Assembly: GCA_934654625.1 (NCBI GenBank)
Contig: CAKUGM010000021.1
Coordinates: forward strand, 1 to 25,003
Source of the DNA: an uncultured Collinsella sp.
GTDB lineage: Bacteria > Actinomycetota > Coriobacteriia > Coriobacteriales > Coriobacteriaceae
Length of the DNA: 25,003 nucleotides
Direction: 5' to 3'
The number at the start of each line of letters is the position of its first letter. The stretch's first letter is position 1. The translations under genes and the position numbers were made by a program. The notes below the pieces were generated by a model that saw nothing but the letters and a program-made list of their open reading frames with translations, had not been told where the DNA came from and searched no databases. Below are positions 7,337-17,324 of this stretch, in pieces.

Positions 7337-10222
7337 TTAATTCAAGCCCTGATCAACGAGAGCCATTCGCGCGCGGTCGCGTTCGAGCAAGGGTTTCAAG
7401 AACCTACCCGTATAGCTCTTCTTGCAGGCAGCAACCTGCTCAGGCGTGCCCGTTGCCACGATGCGTCCGCCACCCGAGCCGCCCTCGGGGCCCAGGTCGA
7501 TCAGACGGTCTGCTACCTTGATCACGTCGAGGTTGTGCTCGATCACCAATACGGTATTGCCTGCGTCGACCAGACGCTGCAAGACGTCGATCAGTTGGCG
7601 CACGTCCTCGAAGTGAAGACCGGTCGTAGGCTCATCTAGGATGTAGAAGGTCTTGCCCGTCTGACGGCGATGCAGCTCCTTGGCCAATTTCACGCGCTGC
7701 GCCTCGCCACCCGAAAGAGTCGTCGCAGGCTGGCCCAGGCGCACATAGCCCAAGCCCACATCATACAGAGTCTGAAGCTTGCGTTTGATCTGCGGGATGT
7801 TCCCAAAGAACGCCAACGCCTCCGTCACGCTCATGTCGAGCACGTCGGAGATGGACTTGCCACGATAGGTGACTTCGAGCGTCTCTCGGTTATAGCGTTT
7901 GCCACCGCAGACCTCGCACGGCACGTAGATGTCGGGGAGGAAGTGCATCTCGATCTTAATCTGTCCGTCGCCGCGGCATGCCTCGCAACGGCCGCCGCTC
8001 ACGTTGAACGAGAAGCGCCCGGGCGAATAGCCGCGCGCCTTGGATTCCGGCGTAGAGGCGAACAGTGCACGCAAATCATCCCACAGGCCGATATACGTCG
8101 CCGGATTCGAGCGCGGCGTGCGCCCGATAGGAGACTGGTCGATATCGATCACCTTGTCGATCTGGTCGATTCCCTCGATGCTCTTGCAAGGGCCCACAGG
8201 ACGCGTCGAGCGATGCACCGCATTGGTGAGGGCCGGCGCGATGGTATCGGTGACCAGCGAGCTCTTGCCCGAGCCCGAAACGCCCGTCACCACGGTCAAG
8301 GTGCCAAACTCGACCTCGACATTCACCTTTTTGAGATTGTTGGCGGATGCGCCCGTGATGCGCAGCGCACCGCGATCGGGATGGCGACGCTCCTCGGGCA
8401 GGCAGATCATGCGCCTTCCCGTAAGGTAGGCGCCAGTCAGCGAATCGGGGCATGCCATGATCTGCTCAGGCGTACCCGCGCACACCACCTCACCGCCGTT
8501 TTCGCCGGCGCCGGGACCCATATCGATCACGTAATCGGCCGCGCGAATCGTATCCTCGTCGTGCTCGACCACGATTACCGTGTTGCCGATGTCGCGCAGG
8601 CGCTCCAACGTGGCGATCAGACGCTCATTGTCGCGCTGATGCAAACCAATCGAGGGCTCGTCCAGAATGTAGAGCACGCCCATAAGGCCGGCGCCGATCT
8701 GCGTCGCCAGGCGAATACGCTGCGCCTCGCCTCCCGAAAGGGTCGCGGAGGCGCGATCAAGCGTCAGATAATCAAGACCCACGTCCACCAGGAAGCGCAA
8801 GCGCTCCATGATCTCTTTCACGATACGGCCGCCGATGAACTGCTGGCGCTCCGTCAACTGCAGCTGTTCAAAGAACTCGAGCGAATCCTTGCAAGACAGG
8901 CAGCAGACGTCGTAGATAGACTTGTCCCCCACCGTGACTGCGAGCATCTCGGGACGCAGGCGCGCACCATGACAGGTCAGGCACGGCTCCTCGCGAATGT
9001 ACTTTTCCAGACGAGCCTTGGTGTTCTCGTTCGTCGTCTCGATATAGCGCTCGTACAGGATGTTGCGCACGCCCGAGAATGTAGTGTCCCAGTGCGTCTC
9101 GTCACCGTTGAGCTTGCGATAGTCGACGCGCATCTTCTTGGTGCCCAAACCGTCCAAAAAGACTTTCTTCACACGCGGCGGCAAATCCTGCCAGGGCGTC
9201 TTGGGATCGACCTTGAGATGCAGACACAGCGCATGCAAAATCTGCGGATAGTAGTTGCCGTTGCCAAAGACGCTGCCGAACACTCCCTCGTCCACCGAAA
9301 GCGACGGGTCCTCGATAAGAGCCTCGGCATCGACGACCTTCTTGAAGCCCAAGCCATCGCACTCGGGACAAGCACCATAGGGGGCATTAAAGGAGAAATC
9401 GCGTGGCTGCAGGTCGTCGATGGAATGGCCATGCTCCGGGCAAGCGAGCGCCAGGGAATAGGAAAGCAAGTCCCCTTCCGTCCCTTCAGGCGCATCGCGG
9501 TCGGGCAGCAGGTAAACCTCCACGTTATCGTGCGCAAGCTTGGTCGCCTGCTCCACACCCTCGGCGATACGGCCCAGGCTGTTCTCCCGAATCACGATGC
9601 GGTCCACGACCACTTGTATATCGTGCTTATATTTCTTGTCCAGCTCGATCGAATCGTCGAGTGAGCGAACCTCACCGTCCACGCGCACGCGCGAGAAGCC
9701 CTCGCGGCGCAAGTCCTCGAACAGTTTGGCGAACTCGCCTTTACGCCCGCGAACCACCGGAGCCATGATAAAAGCGCGGCGCCCCTGCCCCGCCTCCAGA
9801 ATCTTATCGGCCACCTGATCGGTGGTCTGGCGCTCGATCACGCGCCCGCACTCCGGACAGTGAGGCACGCCGATGCGCGCAAACAGCAAGCGCAGGTAGT
9901 CGTAGATCTCGGTTACCGTTCCAACTGTTGAACGCGGATTTTTAGAGGTCGTCTTCTGATCGATCGACACCGCGGGCGACAGGCCATCGATGGAGTCGAG
10001 GTCGGGTTTATCCATCTGCCCCAGGAACTGGCGAGCATAGCTCGACAAACTCTCCACGTAGCGACGCTGGCCCTCGGCGTAGATGGTATCGAAAGCAAGA
10101 CTCGACTTGCCCGAGCCGGAAAGACCGGTAATGACCACGAGCTTATCGCGCGGGATGGTGACATCGACGTTTTGGAGATTGTGCTCTCGCGCGCCACGGA
10201 TAACGATGGACGAATCGGACAT
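7337..10222 (-). CDS. uvrA: Excinuclease ABC subunit A (UvrA)
   Basis: UvrA is the ATPase that scans DNA for bulky lesions and loads UvrB. The 961-residue protein has both ABC modules: Walker A GLSGSGKS (33-40) with the [16 protein letters not shown] stretch, and a second [14 protein letters not shown]. Signature motifs [12 protein letters not shown] and [12 protein letters not shown] follow, then Walker [14 protein letters not shown] and [13 protein letters not shown]. Zinc sites include CPEC, CPEH with CPEC (the C-x2-H form common in actinobacteria), CLTC, and the C-terminal CEAC with CEVC. The ATG at 10222 is preferred over one 48 bases upstream because AAGGAG lies eight bases before it. 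Transcription is probably repressed by LexA, as an SOS box overlaps the promoter. It diverges from the mrp cluster. Confidence 0.98.
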   Translation of the reverse strand: MSDSSIVIRGAREHNLQNVDVTIPRDKLVVITGLSGSGKSSLAFDTIYAEGQRRYVESLSSYARQFLGQMDKPDLDSIDGLSPAVSIDQKTTSKNPRSTVGTVTEIYDYLRLLFARIGVPHCPECGRVIERQTTDQVADKILEAGQGRRAFIMAPVVRGRKGEFAKLFEDLRREGFSRVRVDGEVRSLDDSIELDKKYKHDIQVVVDRIVIRENSLGRIAEGVEQATKLAHDNVEVYLLPDRDAPEGTEGDLLSYSLALACPEHGHSIDDLQPRDFSFNAPYGACPECDGLGFKKVVDAEALIEDPSLSVDEGVFGSVFGNGNYYPQILHALCLHLKVDPKTPWQDLPPRVKKVFLDGLGTKKMRVDYRKLNGDETHWDTTFSGVRNILYERYIETTNENTKARLEKYIREEPCLTCHGARLRPEMLAVTVGDKSIYDVCCLSCKDSLEFFEQLQLTERQQFIGGRIVKEIMERLRFLVDVGLDYLTLDRASATLSGGEAQRIRLATQIGAGLMGVLYILDEPSIGLHQRDNERLIATLERLRDIGNTVIVVEHDEDTIRAADYVIDMGPGAGENGGEVVCAGTPEQIMACPDSLTGAYLTGRRMICLPEERRHPDRGALRITGASANNLKKVNVEVEFGTLTVVTGVSGSGKSSLVTDTIAPALTNAVHRSTRPVGPCKSIEGIDQIDKVIDIDQSPIGRTPRSNPATYIGLWDDLRALFASTPESKARGYSPGRFSFNVSGGRCEACRGDGQIKIEMHFLPDIYVPCEVCGGKRYNRETLEVTYRGKSISDVLDMSVTEALAFFGNIPQIKRKLQTLYDVGLGYVRLGQPATTLSGGEAQRVKLAKELHRRQTGKTFYILDEPTTGLHFEDVRQLIDVLQRLVDAGNTVLVIEHNLDVIKVADRLIDLGPEGGSGGGRIVATGTPEQVAACKKSYTGRFLKPLLERDRARMALVDQGLN

Positions 10223-10278
10223 GTATCGAGCTCCTTGCAAGATGACAGCAGGCGTCTTCGGGCGTCCCATGACCTCAC

Positions 10279-10284
10279 AGTGTA
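10279..10284 (-). promoter_or_regulatory. -10 element of the uvrA promoter
   Basis: TACACT on the minus strand. With a 17-base spacer the -35 hexamer would fall at 10302-10307, inside the SOS box, the usual placement for LexA repression. Confidence 0.45.
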
Positions 10285-10294
10285 GCGTACCATC

Positions 10295-10308
10295 CGGACA
10301 AATGTTCG
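10295..10308. promoter_or_regulatory. LexA-type SOS box upstream of uvrA
   Basis: The plus strand reads CGGACAAATGTTCG, matching the Gram-positive/actinobacterial LexA site CGAAC-N4-GTTCG at nine of ten defined positions. It lies 73 bases before the uvrA ATG and overlaps the inferred -35 element. uvrA is a classic SOS gene. lexA itself is not in the window. Confidence 0.72.
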
Positions 10309-10352
10309 TATTTTTCGTATGAAATGCCGCGGGTCAACAGGTGCTCAACACC

Positions 10353-10373
10353 TTGACACGGCGCAAGTGTCAA
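10353..10373. promoter_or_regulatory. Inverted repeat upstream of mrp
   Basis: TTGACAC and GTGTCAA are perfect 7-base arms with a 7-base centre. The left arm could also pair with an upstream GTCAACAGGTG (from 10333), so two alternative hairpins share one arm. TCAACA recurs three times between 10334 and 10376. TACAAT at 10380-10385 could be a -10, but its distance from TTGACA is 21 bases, too long for a standard promoter. It may be an operator or a leader hairpin. Confidence 0.4.
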
Positions 10374-10452
10374 CATGGGTACAATGGAAGCCGTTGAAAT
10401 ACAGCGGCATCACCCGCAAGCGCGCGGTCGATGCATACGAAAGGAAGCGCAC

Positions 10453-11271
10453 ATGGGTTGCGAGCACGCCAACGAAGCCGGCGGAAAAACCGCACCGCAG
10501 GAGTTTGAAGAGAACACCCTCTCCGAGGTCAAGCACGTCATCGCCGTTTTGTCCGGCAAGGGGGGCGTGGGCAAGTCCCTCGTCTGCGGCGGCCTTGCCA
10601 CGCAGCTCACGCGCGCAGGCTACAAGGTCGGCATCCTCGACGCCGACATCACCGGTCCCTCCATTCCCAAGATGTTCGGCATGAGCGGCCGCCACGCGCA
10701 CGCCCTCGGCAAGCTGTTGCTGCCCGAGGTTACCGAAAGCGGCATCCATGTCATGTCCTCCAACCTCGTGCTGCAAAACGAGACCGACCCCGTGCTTTGG
10801 CGCGGACCCGTTATCGCCGGCGCCATCCGCCAGTTCTGGAGCGAGACCTCCTGGGGCCCGCTCGACTACCTGCTGGTCGATATGCCCCCGGGCACGAGCG
10901 ACGTGGCCCTCACCGTGTTCCAATCCCTGCCCGTCGACGGCATCGTGATCGTCACGAGCCCGCAAGACCTGGTATCGATGATCGTCGCCAAGGCCGTCAA
11001 CATGGCCCAGAAGATGGACGTCCCCGTGTTGGGCGTCGTCGAGAACATGAGCTACATCGAGTGCCCCGACTGCGGCAAGAAGATCGAGGTCTTTGGCAAG
11101 AGCAAGCTCGATGAGGTCGCTGCGCAGTACGGCCTCGACATCTTGGGCCGCCTTCCCATCGACCCTGCCCTCGCCGCTGCATGCGACGCCGGCAAGATCG
11201 AGGAGAGCCTCCCCACAGAGTTCCTGCCCCAGGCGGTTGCCGTCTGCGAGGCAGTCGAGATGCACGCATAG
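10453..11271 (+). CDS. mrp: Mrp/NBP35-family Fe-S cluster carrier ATPase
   Basis: Mrp (ApbC) proteins bind and hand over 4Fe-4S clusters to target enzymes, using a deviant Walker P loop. The 272-residue protein has GKGGVGKS at 35-42, the ILDADITGPSIPKMFG switch (61-76), LVDMPPGTSD (141-150), and the cluster-binding pair Cys204-x2-Cys207 in ECPDCGKK. It lacks the N-terminal DUF59 domain of many Mrp proteins and has a single extra cysteine at position 3. The ATG at 10453 was chosen because AAGGAAG precedes it; an upstream in-frame ATG at 10375 has no such site. It heads a three-gene rightward cluster with two flavoproteins. Fe-S delivery would matter to the radical-SAM activase and other anaerobic enzymes of this cell, but no direct link is shown. 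Confidence 0.93.
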   Translation: MGCEHANEAGGKTAPQEFEENTLSEVKHVIAVLSGKGGVGKSLVCGGLATQLTRAGYKVGILDADITGPSIPKMFGMSGRHAHALGKLLLPEVTESGIHVMSSNLVLQNETDPVLWRGPVIAGAIRQFWSETSWGPLDYLLVDMPPGTSDVALTVFQSLPVDGIVIVTSPQDLVSMIVAKAVNMAQKMDVPVLGVVENMSYIECPDCGKKIEVFGKSKLDEVAAQYGLDILGRLPIDPALAAACDAGKIEESLPTEFLPQAVAVCEAVEMHA

Positions 11272-11275
11272 AGCC

Positions 11276-12568
11276 GTGCCCATCGTCTACGACATTGCCA
11301 TCATCGGCGGCGGAGCCTCTGGGCTCGCCGCCGCCATCGCCTCCTCTCGCGCAGGCGCGCGCGTTCTTGTAATCGAGCGCGACGTCGAAGCGGGACTCCC
11401 CCTTCTCGCTACGGGCAACGGCCGCTGCAACTTAAGCAACGAGAACCTAGGCTCCGCGCATTATCTACACTCCAGCATCGCATCCCGCGTGATGGGACCC
11501 ACGCCGGAGCGAGACATCGACGATTTCTTTGCTTCGCTCGGCTTGATCACGACGTCCATCGATAGTCGCCTCTACCCTATCACGCGCCGTGCCGAGTCGG
11601 TTCGCGACGTGCTGCTCGATGGCTGCGTATGTGAAGGCGTCAACATGGAATGCGCGTGCACGCTCACAGCTGCACAATACGACGAGGCGGCGCGCGTCTG
11701 GTCACTCGAGTGTCAGTGCCCCGCCCGCCCACTTAAGGCAAAAGCAGGCGCGGACGCCAAGGCGAGCCTTCGCAATCTCCGCCGGGCCCTGCGCGATACC
11801 GAGATGACGTCCGTCACGTTCCAAGCGCGCACCGTCATCATCGCCGTCGGAGGCAAAAGCTCCTCCATCGCCGGCATCTTTTCCCTGCCGCACCTCTCCA
11901 CGAGCCCCGTCCTGTGCCCCCTCGCGGCAACGCCGCACGATATCGCAGGGCTGCCGCTCGACAACGGCGCTCTCAAAACTCTCGACGGTCAGCGCGTCCA
12001 CGCAACGCTCTCGCTCCCCGATTGCGGTTGGATGGAAACGGGCGAGGTGCTCTTCCGCCCTTATGGCATCTCCGGCATCGTCGCCTTCAACGCCTCTCGC
12101 CGTGTGCACGCAGGAGACATACTCGAGATGGACCTTCTGCCCGAGCTATCCAACGACGCGCTCCATTCCGAGCTTGAGCACCGCGCATCCGCGCACGGGG
12201 CACTCTCCCCGCACGATCTCGGCTGGTTCGATGGCTTGCTCACACGCCCTGTCGCCTCGTTTGTCACCGCAGTTGCCCAAGAGCCGACAAACCTCGAGAA
12301 CATCGAGCACGCCATCAAGCACGCCCCCTTCGTCGTTTCGTCCACTGCCGACGAGCAGTCCGCACAAGTGCACCGCGGCGGCATTCCCTTCGACATCGTC
12401 AACCTGGCCACGCTCGGTATCAACCTACCGCAAACACCGCAGTTGTTTGCCTGTGGCGAGGCCCTTGACATGGACGCCGATTGCGGCGGCTTCAACCTCG
12501 CCTGGGCATGGCTATCCGGCATCCGCGCCGGCAAGGCCGCGGCCCATGCAGCCCAAGAGACTCGATAA
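11276..12568 (+). CDS. HI0933/YhiN-family FAD-dependent oxidoreductase
   Basis: A flavoprotein of the BaiN/YhiN/HI0933 family, whose cellular substrate is mostly unknown. The 430-residue protein opens with the FAD-binding Rossmann motif IIGGGASGLAAA (residues 9-20) and carries ATGNGRCNLSN, a family hallmark. It ends with GEALDMDADCGGFNLAWAWLSGIRAGKAAA, the typical C-terminal FAD-contacting block. A GTG at 11276, four bases after the mrp stop, is the start that places the Rossmann motif right at the N-terminus; the frame stays open upstream inside mrp, but that part is alternative-frame sequence. A positively charged segment near residues 155-180 is less conserved. The gene follows mrp directly, which suggests co-transcription. 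Confidence 0.88.
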   Translation: MPIVYDIAIIGGGASGLAAAIASSRAGARVLVIERDVEAGLPLLATGNGRCNLSNENLGSAHYLHSSIASRVMGPTPERDIDDFFASLGLITTSIDSRLYPITRRAESVRDVLLDGCVCEGVNMECACTLTAAQYDEAARVWSLECQCPARPLKAKAGADAKASLRNLRRALRDTEMTSVTFQARTVIIAVGGKSSSIAGIFSLPHLSTSPVLCPLAATPHDIAGLPLDNGALKTLDGQRVHATLSLPDCGWMETGEVLFRPYGISGIVAFNASRRVHAGDILEMDLLPELSNDALHSELEHRASAHGALSPHDLGWFDGLLTRPVASFVTAVAQEPTNLENIEHAIKHAPFVVSSTADEQSAQVHRGGIPFDIVNLATLGINLPQTPQLFACGEALDMDADCGGFNLAWAWLSGIRAGKAAAHAAQETR

Positions 12569-12582
12569 CCCGAAAGGCCATC

Positions 12583-14241
12583 ATGATCGAGATCACTAAC
12601 ATCAAGGTCAGCCTCAAGCAAGGCTCAACGGAAGCGTCGTGTCTTAAGGCTTGCAAGCGCGAAGCGACGCGACTCCTGAATATCCAGCCCCAAGACATCG
12701 CACACATCGCATTGCATCGAAAGTCAATCGACGCACGCAAGAAAAGCAACGTACATTTCATCCTGAGCACTCGCATTGACCTATGCAATTGCGCCCAAGA
12801 GATCGCCTGCATCGAGGCACTCGATGAATCCGCTCGCAAGAACGTCCATCTCATCGATAATGACGAGCCGCACTTCCCGCAGCCCGTTGTGATCGACCAT
12901 CGCCCCGTCACGCGGCCCGTCATCGTGGGCGCAGGCTGCGCGGGCCTTTTCGCTGCCCTCACCCTGTCCCATGCCGGTCTCGAACCGCTCCTCATCGAGC
13001 GCGGGACCGATGCCACGCGTCGAACGCGCGACGTCGAGCGATTTAACCGCACAGGCGAGCTCAACGAGAGCAGCAACATCCAGTTTGGCCTGGGTGGCGC
13101 CGGAACGTTCTCCGACGGCAAGCTCACCACGGGGACCAAAAACCCGCTGCATCGCCTTATCCTGCAAACTTTTGTCGAAGCCGGAGCCCCACGCGAAATC
13201 CTTTGGGATGCTAAGCCGCACATCGGCTCCGATATCCTGCCCGCTGTCGTCACCGATATCGTCGCCCAGATTGAAACCCTTGGTGGCGAAGTACGTTTCA
13301 ATACCCAGATGGTCGACATCATGCGCACTGCATCGGGCGCTATCTCGTCCATCACCGTGAGCAGTGCGGATGCAGATGGCCACGAGCATGAAGAGACCAT
13401 CGCGACCTCACAGCTCATCCTGGCATGCGGTCACTCTGCTCGCGACGTCTTCGCCCTGCTGTCCCGGCGCGGCTTTTCCCTTCAGCGCAAGACCTTTGCC
13501 ATGGGCGTTCGTATCGAGCACCTGCAGCGCGACATCGACCGCTCCCAGTACGGAAGCGCCGCGGGACATCCCGCCCTGGGCGCCGCCCCCTACAAACTCG
13601 TCGCTCATACCAAAAACGGCCGTAGCCTGTTCTCGTTCTGCATGTGCCCCGGAGGCCAGGTTGTCGCGGCCGCATCGGAGGCTGGCGGCGTGGTCACCAA
13701 CGGCGCAAGCCTGCATGCCCGCGACGGCGTGAACGCCAATGCGGCGCTGCTCGTCAACATCAACCCGCAAGACCTTCCCGGCGACGACCCCCTTGCGGGC
13801 ATCGACCTTCAGCGTTCCTGCGAGCGCCGCGCGTACGAAATCGGCGGTAGCGCCTATCGAGCCCCTGCCCAACTTGTCGGAGATTTTCTGGCACATCGCC
13901 CCAGCACCGGCGCGGCGACGGTTGCCCCCACGTATCCGCGCGGCGTGACCTGGACCGAAATCGACCCGTGCCTGCCCACGCATATCGCAGAAACGCTGCG
14001 CCTTGGCATCCCCGCTCTGGGACACAAGCTGCGCGGATACGACAACCCGCACGCGGTGCTCACCGCCATCGAATCGCGCTCGAGCTCGCCCGTGACGATC
14101 GTACGCGACGCCTCATGCCGTGCACTTGGAGCAGGCGGCCTCTATCCCTGCGGAGAGGGTGCGGGCTATGCCGGCGGCATCATGAGCGCCGCCACCGACG
14201 GCATCCGCTGCGCCCAGGCACTCATCGCAGACCTTCAGTAG
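12583..14241 (+). CDS. COG2509-type FAD-dependent dehydrogenase
   Basis: A 552-residue flavoprotein of the family often labelled NAD(FAD)-utilizing dehydrogenase or FAD-dependent protein, of unknown substrate. The first 110 residues form a separate domain rich in Lys and Cys, with DLCNCAQEIAC at 66-76. A Rossmann FAD motif follows (PVIVGAGCAGLFAALTLSHAGLEPLLIERG, about 112-141), then the family hallmark ESSNIQFGLGGAGTFSDGKLTTGTK. The C-terminus GLYPCGEGAGYAGGIMSAATDGIRCA completes the FAD site. The ATG at 12583 has GAAAGG upstream and lies 14 bases after the previous gene. The gene ends only ten bases from the oncoming larB, with no terminator visible between them, so transcripts may overlap. 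Confidence 0.88.
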   Translation: MIEITNIKVSLKQGSTEASCLKACKREATRLLNIQPQDIAHIALHRKSIDARKKSNVHFILSTRIDLCNCAQEIACIEALDESARKNVHLIDNDEPHFPQPVVIDHRPVTRPVIVGAGCAGLFAALTLSHAGLEPLLIERGTDATRRTRDVERFNRTGELNESSNIQFGLGGAGTFSDGKLTTGTKNPLHRLILQTFVEAGAPREILWDAKPHIGSDILPAVVTDIVAQIETLGGEVRFNTQMVDIMRTASGAISSITVSSADADGHEHEETIATSQLILACGHSARDVFALLSRRGFSLQRKTFAMGVRIEHLQRDIDRSQYGSAAGHPALGAAPYKLVAHTKNGRSLFSFCMCPGGQVVAAASEAGGVVTNGASLHARDGVNANAALLVNINPQDLPGDDPLAGIDLQRSCERRAYEIGGSAYRAPAQLVGDFLAHRPSTGAATVAPTYPRGVTWTEIDPCLPTHIAETLRLGIPALGHKLRGYDNPHAVLTAIESRSSSPVTIVRDASCRALGAGGLYPCGEGAGYAGGIMSAATDGIRCAQALIADLQ

Positions 14242-14251
14242 GCTTCACGAG

Positions 14252-15040
14252 TTACGCTTCGCGGCTCGCGCCGCCACGCGACCCCAAGTGATTGATGAGG
14301 CTTGCCTGATAGGCCGCACCAAAGCCGTTATCGATGTTGACCACCGAGACCCCGCTCGCGCACGAGTTGAGCATGGCAAGAAGTGCCGTGAGTCCCTCGA
14401 AGCTCGCTCCATAGCCCACGCTCGTGGGAACCGCGATCACCGGGCAGCTCACCAGCCCGCCGATAACGCTTACCAGCGCGCCCTCCATGCCCGCGATGGC
14501 AATGACCACGCGAGCAGATGCGAGCTCTTGCGCATGAGAAAACAGGCGATGGATTCCCGCCACGCCCACGTCCACGATACGCACCACGCGGTTGCCCAGA
14601 AACTCGGCAGTCAACGCCGCCTCCTCAAGCACCGGCACATCGCTCGCGCCTGCACAGGCGATAACGATCGCGCCGTCACCGTCCGGCTCGGGCATGCCGC
14701 CCACCACGGCCACACGCGCATCCTCGTAAAACTTAAACGCTTCGGCATGTGTCATGGGGGCGCACACAGCACGGGCCTTCTCGGCATCCAGGCGTGTAAC
14801 CAGCACGCGCAGCTGCCCTGCATCGATCAGACGGTCGCAAATGCCCGCAATCTGCTCGGCGGTCTTGCCGGCACCGTAGACAACTTCGCCCACACCCTGA
14901 CGAGAGGCGCGCTGCATATCGAGAGCAGCGTATCCGAGCTCTTCAACCGGAGACCGATCGAGACGGGCGGCAGCGTCATCAGGCGTCACGGCGCCCATCG
15001 CCACCTGCTCGAGTAGCTCTTTCAACTCGATGCGTTCCAT
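14252..15040 (-). CDS. larB: LarB, nickel-pincer cofactor biosynthesis carboxylase
   Basis: LarB carboxylates and hydrolyses nicotinic acid adenine dinucleotide to make pyridinium-3,5-biscarboxylic acid mononucleotide, the first step to the nickel-pincer nucleotide used by lactate racemase and related enzymes. The 262-residue protein has the LarB N-terminal helical part and a PurE-like C-terminal domain: VAVVGGMPEPDGD (NCAIR-mutase-like), IAIAGMEGALVSVIGGLVSCPVIAVPTSVGYGASF, and LNSCASGVSVVNIDNGFGAA. Cys227 in the last motif fits the catalytic cysteine of characterised LarB by position from the C-terminus. No larA, larC or larE is in the window. It starts 22 bases after uvrB and is the last gene of its leftward cluster. 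The GGSREA-type tail is non-conserved. Confidence 0.9.
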   Translation of the reverse strand: MERIELKELLEQVAMGAVTPDDAAARLDRSPVEELGYAALDMQRASRQGVGEVVYGAGKTAEQIAGICDRLIDAGQLRVLVTRLDAEKARAVCAPMTHAEAFKFYEDARVAVVGGMPEPDGDGAIVIACAGASDVPVLEEAALTAEFLGNRVVRIVDVGVAGIHRLFSHAQELASARVVIAIAGMEGALVSVIGGLVSCPVIAVPTSVGYGASFEGLTALLAMLNSCASGVSVVNIDNGFGAAYQASLINHLGSRGGASREA

Positions 15041-15062
15041 CTATCGCACCTCCGCAGACTCG

Positions 15063-17303
15063 TTATTTCTTCCCCTTGAACCCGGTACGACGGCGACCGC
15101 CGCCAAAAGCCGAGCCCTTGCGAGCGCCGGAGCGTAGACGTTCGATAATCTCCTCTTCGGTACCGCCCTCGGCAACCGCCTTCAACTGCACGAGCGCGTC
15201 GCGCAGGCTCGCCGCTTGTTCGAAGTCCATCGCCTCAGAAGCCGCACGCATGTCCTCTTCCATTGCGGCGATCACACGCGCAAGCTCAGCTTGAGGCAAC
15301 TTCGACATCTCCTGCACCAGCTCCGAACCCGGCTGCTCGGCCGCACCGCCAGCAGAGCTCTCCCCGCCCGCCGGCGTGAAGAACTCACCATGGCCCAGCG
15401 TATCCCCGCGGCTGCGGTCGCGCTTGCCTACGTTCTCCGTAGCCTCAGCGATAAAGCTCGAGATATCGTTGATGGCCTTGCGCACCGTCTTGGGCTCGAT
15501 ATGGTGCTCCTCGTTGTACGCCATCTGAATCTCACGGCGGCGCTGCGTCTCATCGATGGCCTCACGCATCGAATCGGTGACGGTATCGGCGTACATGATG
15601 ACCTCGCCGTCGGCGTTTCTCGCCGCGCGGCCGATGGTCTGAATGAGCGAGCGACGGTTGCGCAAGAAGCCCTCTTTATCTGCATCCAGAATCGCCACAA
15701 GCGATACCTCGGGCAGGTCCAAACCCTCGCGCAGCAGGTTGATGCCCACGAGTACGTCGATCTTTCCACGACGCAGGTCGCGTAAGATCTCAACGCGGTC
15801 CATCGTGGCCGTATCTGAGTGCATGTAGTTGACCTTCACGCCCGCATCGAGCAGGTAGTCGGTCAGATCCTCCGCCATCCGCTTGGTAAGCGTGGTCACC
15901 AGCACGCGCTCATGCCGTGCCGTGCGCTCGCGAATCTCGTCCAGCAGGTCATCGATCTGCCCGCGCACGGGACGCACATCGATCTTGGGATCGAGCAGGC
16001 CCGTGGGACGAATGATCTGCTCCACGTTGTTTTGCGAAACGCGCAGCTCATAGTCGCCAGGCGTCGCCGAGACGTAGATGAACTGCGGAATGCGCGCCTC
16101 GAATTCGTCAAAACGCAAGGGGCGGTTATCAAGCGCTGAGGGCAGACGGAAGCCATGCTCCACCAGCGTCACCTTACGGGAGCGGTCACCTTCATGCATA
16201 CCGCGGATCTGCGGCACCGTGACATGGCTCTCGTCGATGATGCACAGCATGTCCTTGGGAAAATAATCGATGAGCGTAAACGGGGGTTCTCCGGGACGGC
16301 GTCCATCAAGATGACGCGAGTAGTTCTCGATACCCGTGCAAAAGCCCATGGTCTCGAGCAACTCGAGATCGTAGTCGGTTCGTTGCTGCAGGCGTTGGGC
16401 CTCGAGCAGCTTATCCTCGGCCTTGAGCTCGGCCACGCGTTGCTCGCACTCTTCCTCGATAGTCTTGAGAGCCGCCGTCACCTTGGGCTTCTCGGTCACG
16501 TAGTGCGAGGCCGGCCACACGGGGATGGCGTCGTATTCGCGCAGCAGCTCGCCGGTCACTTCATCGATCTCGGCGATAAGCTCGACCTCATCGCCAAAGA
16601 ACTCGAAACGCAAGGGATGCTCCGCATATGGCGGATAAACGTCCACCACGTCGCCGCGCACGCGGAAGGTACCGCGCGCGAGGTCGTAATCGTTGCGGTC
16701 GTATTGGATATCGATGAGTGCATGGATAAAATCGTCGCGCTCGAGCGGCACCTTCTTGTCCACATTGGGCGCCAAGCCCGCATAATCCTCCGGACTGCCG
16801 ATGCCGTAGATACACGAGACGCTCGCTACCACGATCACGTCGCGACGCGAGAGCAGCGACGCCGTTGCCTGATGGCGCAGCATCTCCACCTCTTCGTTGA
16901 TGGAAGAATCCTTCTCGATATAGGTATCGCTTTGCGGAACGTAGGCCTCTGGCTGGTAGTAGTCGTAGTACGAGACAAAGTAGACAACGGCGTTATTGGG
17001 GAAAAATTCACGCAGCTCGGAGGCCAATTGCGCCGCGAGCGTCTTGTTGGGCGCCATGACGAGCGTAGGTTTGCCCACCGCTTCGATGGTCTTTGCCATG
17101 GTGAAGGTCTTGCCCGAACCGGTTACGCCCAACAGGACCTGATAGCGGTCCCCCTCCTCTACGCCATGTGCGAGAGATTCAATCGCCTGCGGCTGATCGC
17201 CCGAGGGCTCGTAGGGCGCCACGACCTTAAAGTGCACGTCCTCGCCCGCGGCTCCGAATCGCTTGAGCTCTCCGCCCACACGCTCGACCTCGAATGCGTC
17301 CAT
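15063..17303 (-). CDS. uvrB: Excinuclease ABC subunit B (UvrB)
   Basis: UvrB verifies the lesion handed over by UvrA and recruits UvrC. The 746-residue protein is complete: GVTGSGKT Walker A (59-66), the damage-probing beta-hairpin [35 protein letters not shown], the [13 protein letters not shown] motif II region, the C-terminal helicase motif [19 protein letters not shown], and a UVR domain near the end ([23 protein letters not shown]) that binds UvrC. It is slightly longer than typical because of an N-terminal extension of about 25 residues and a Gly/Lys/Arg-rich tail. GAGGTGAT precedes the ATG. I found no SOS box directly before it, and it follows the transglycosylase gene by 21 bases. Confidence 0.98.
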   Translation of the reverse strand: MDAFEVERVGGELKRFGAAGEDVHFKVVAPYEPSGDQPQAIESLAHGVEEGDRYQVLLGVTGSGKTFTMAKTIEAVGKPTLVMAPNKTLAAQLASELREFFPNNAVVYFVSYYDYYQPEAYVPQSDTYIEKDSSINEEVEMLRHQATASLLSRRDVIVVASVSCIYGIGSPEDYAGLAPNVDKKVPLERDDFIHALIDIQYDRNDYDLARGTFRVRGDVVDVYPPYAEHPLRFEFFGDEVELIAEIDEVTGELLREYDAIPVWPASHYVTEKPKVTAALKTIEEECEQRVAELKAEDKLLEAQRLQQRTDYDLELLETMGFCTGIENYSRHLDGRRPGEPPFTLIDYFPKDMLCIIDESHVTVPQIRGMHEGDRSRKVTLVEHGFRLPSALDNRPLRFDEFEARIPQFIYVSATPGDYELRVSQNNVEQIIRPTGLLDPKIDVRPVRGQIDDLLDEIRERTARHERVLVTTLTKRMAEDLTDYLLDAGVKVNYMHSDTATMDRVEILRDLRRGKIDVLVGINLLREGLDLPEVSLVAILDADKEGFLRNRRSLIQTIGRAARNADGEVIMYADTVTDSMREAIDETQRRREIQMAYNEEHHIEPKTVRKAINDISSFIAEATENVGKRDRSRGDTLGHGEFFTPAGGESSAGGAAEQPGSELVQEMSKLPQAELARVIAAMEEDMRAASEAMDFEQAASLRDALVQLKAVAEGGTEEEIIERLRSGARKGSAFGGGRRRTGFKGKK

Positions 17304-17324
17304 CGTGCATCACCTCGTCAATCG

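Noticed and set aside
10223..10270. Upstream start of uvrA at 10270.
   Set aside because: The 16 extra residues are not typical, while the ATG at 10222 has AAGGAG at ideal spacing.
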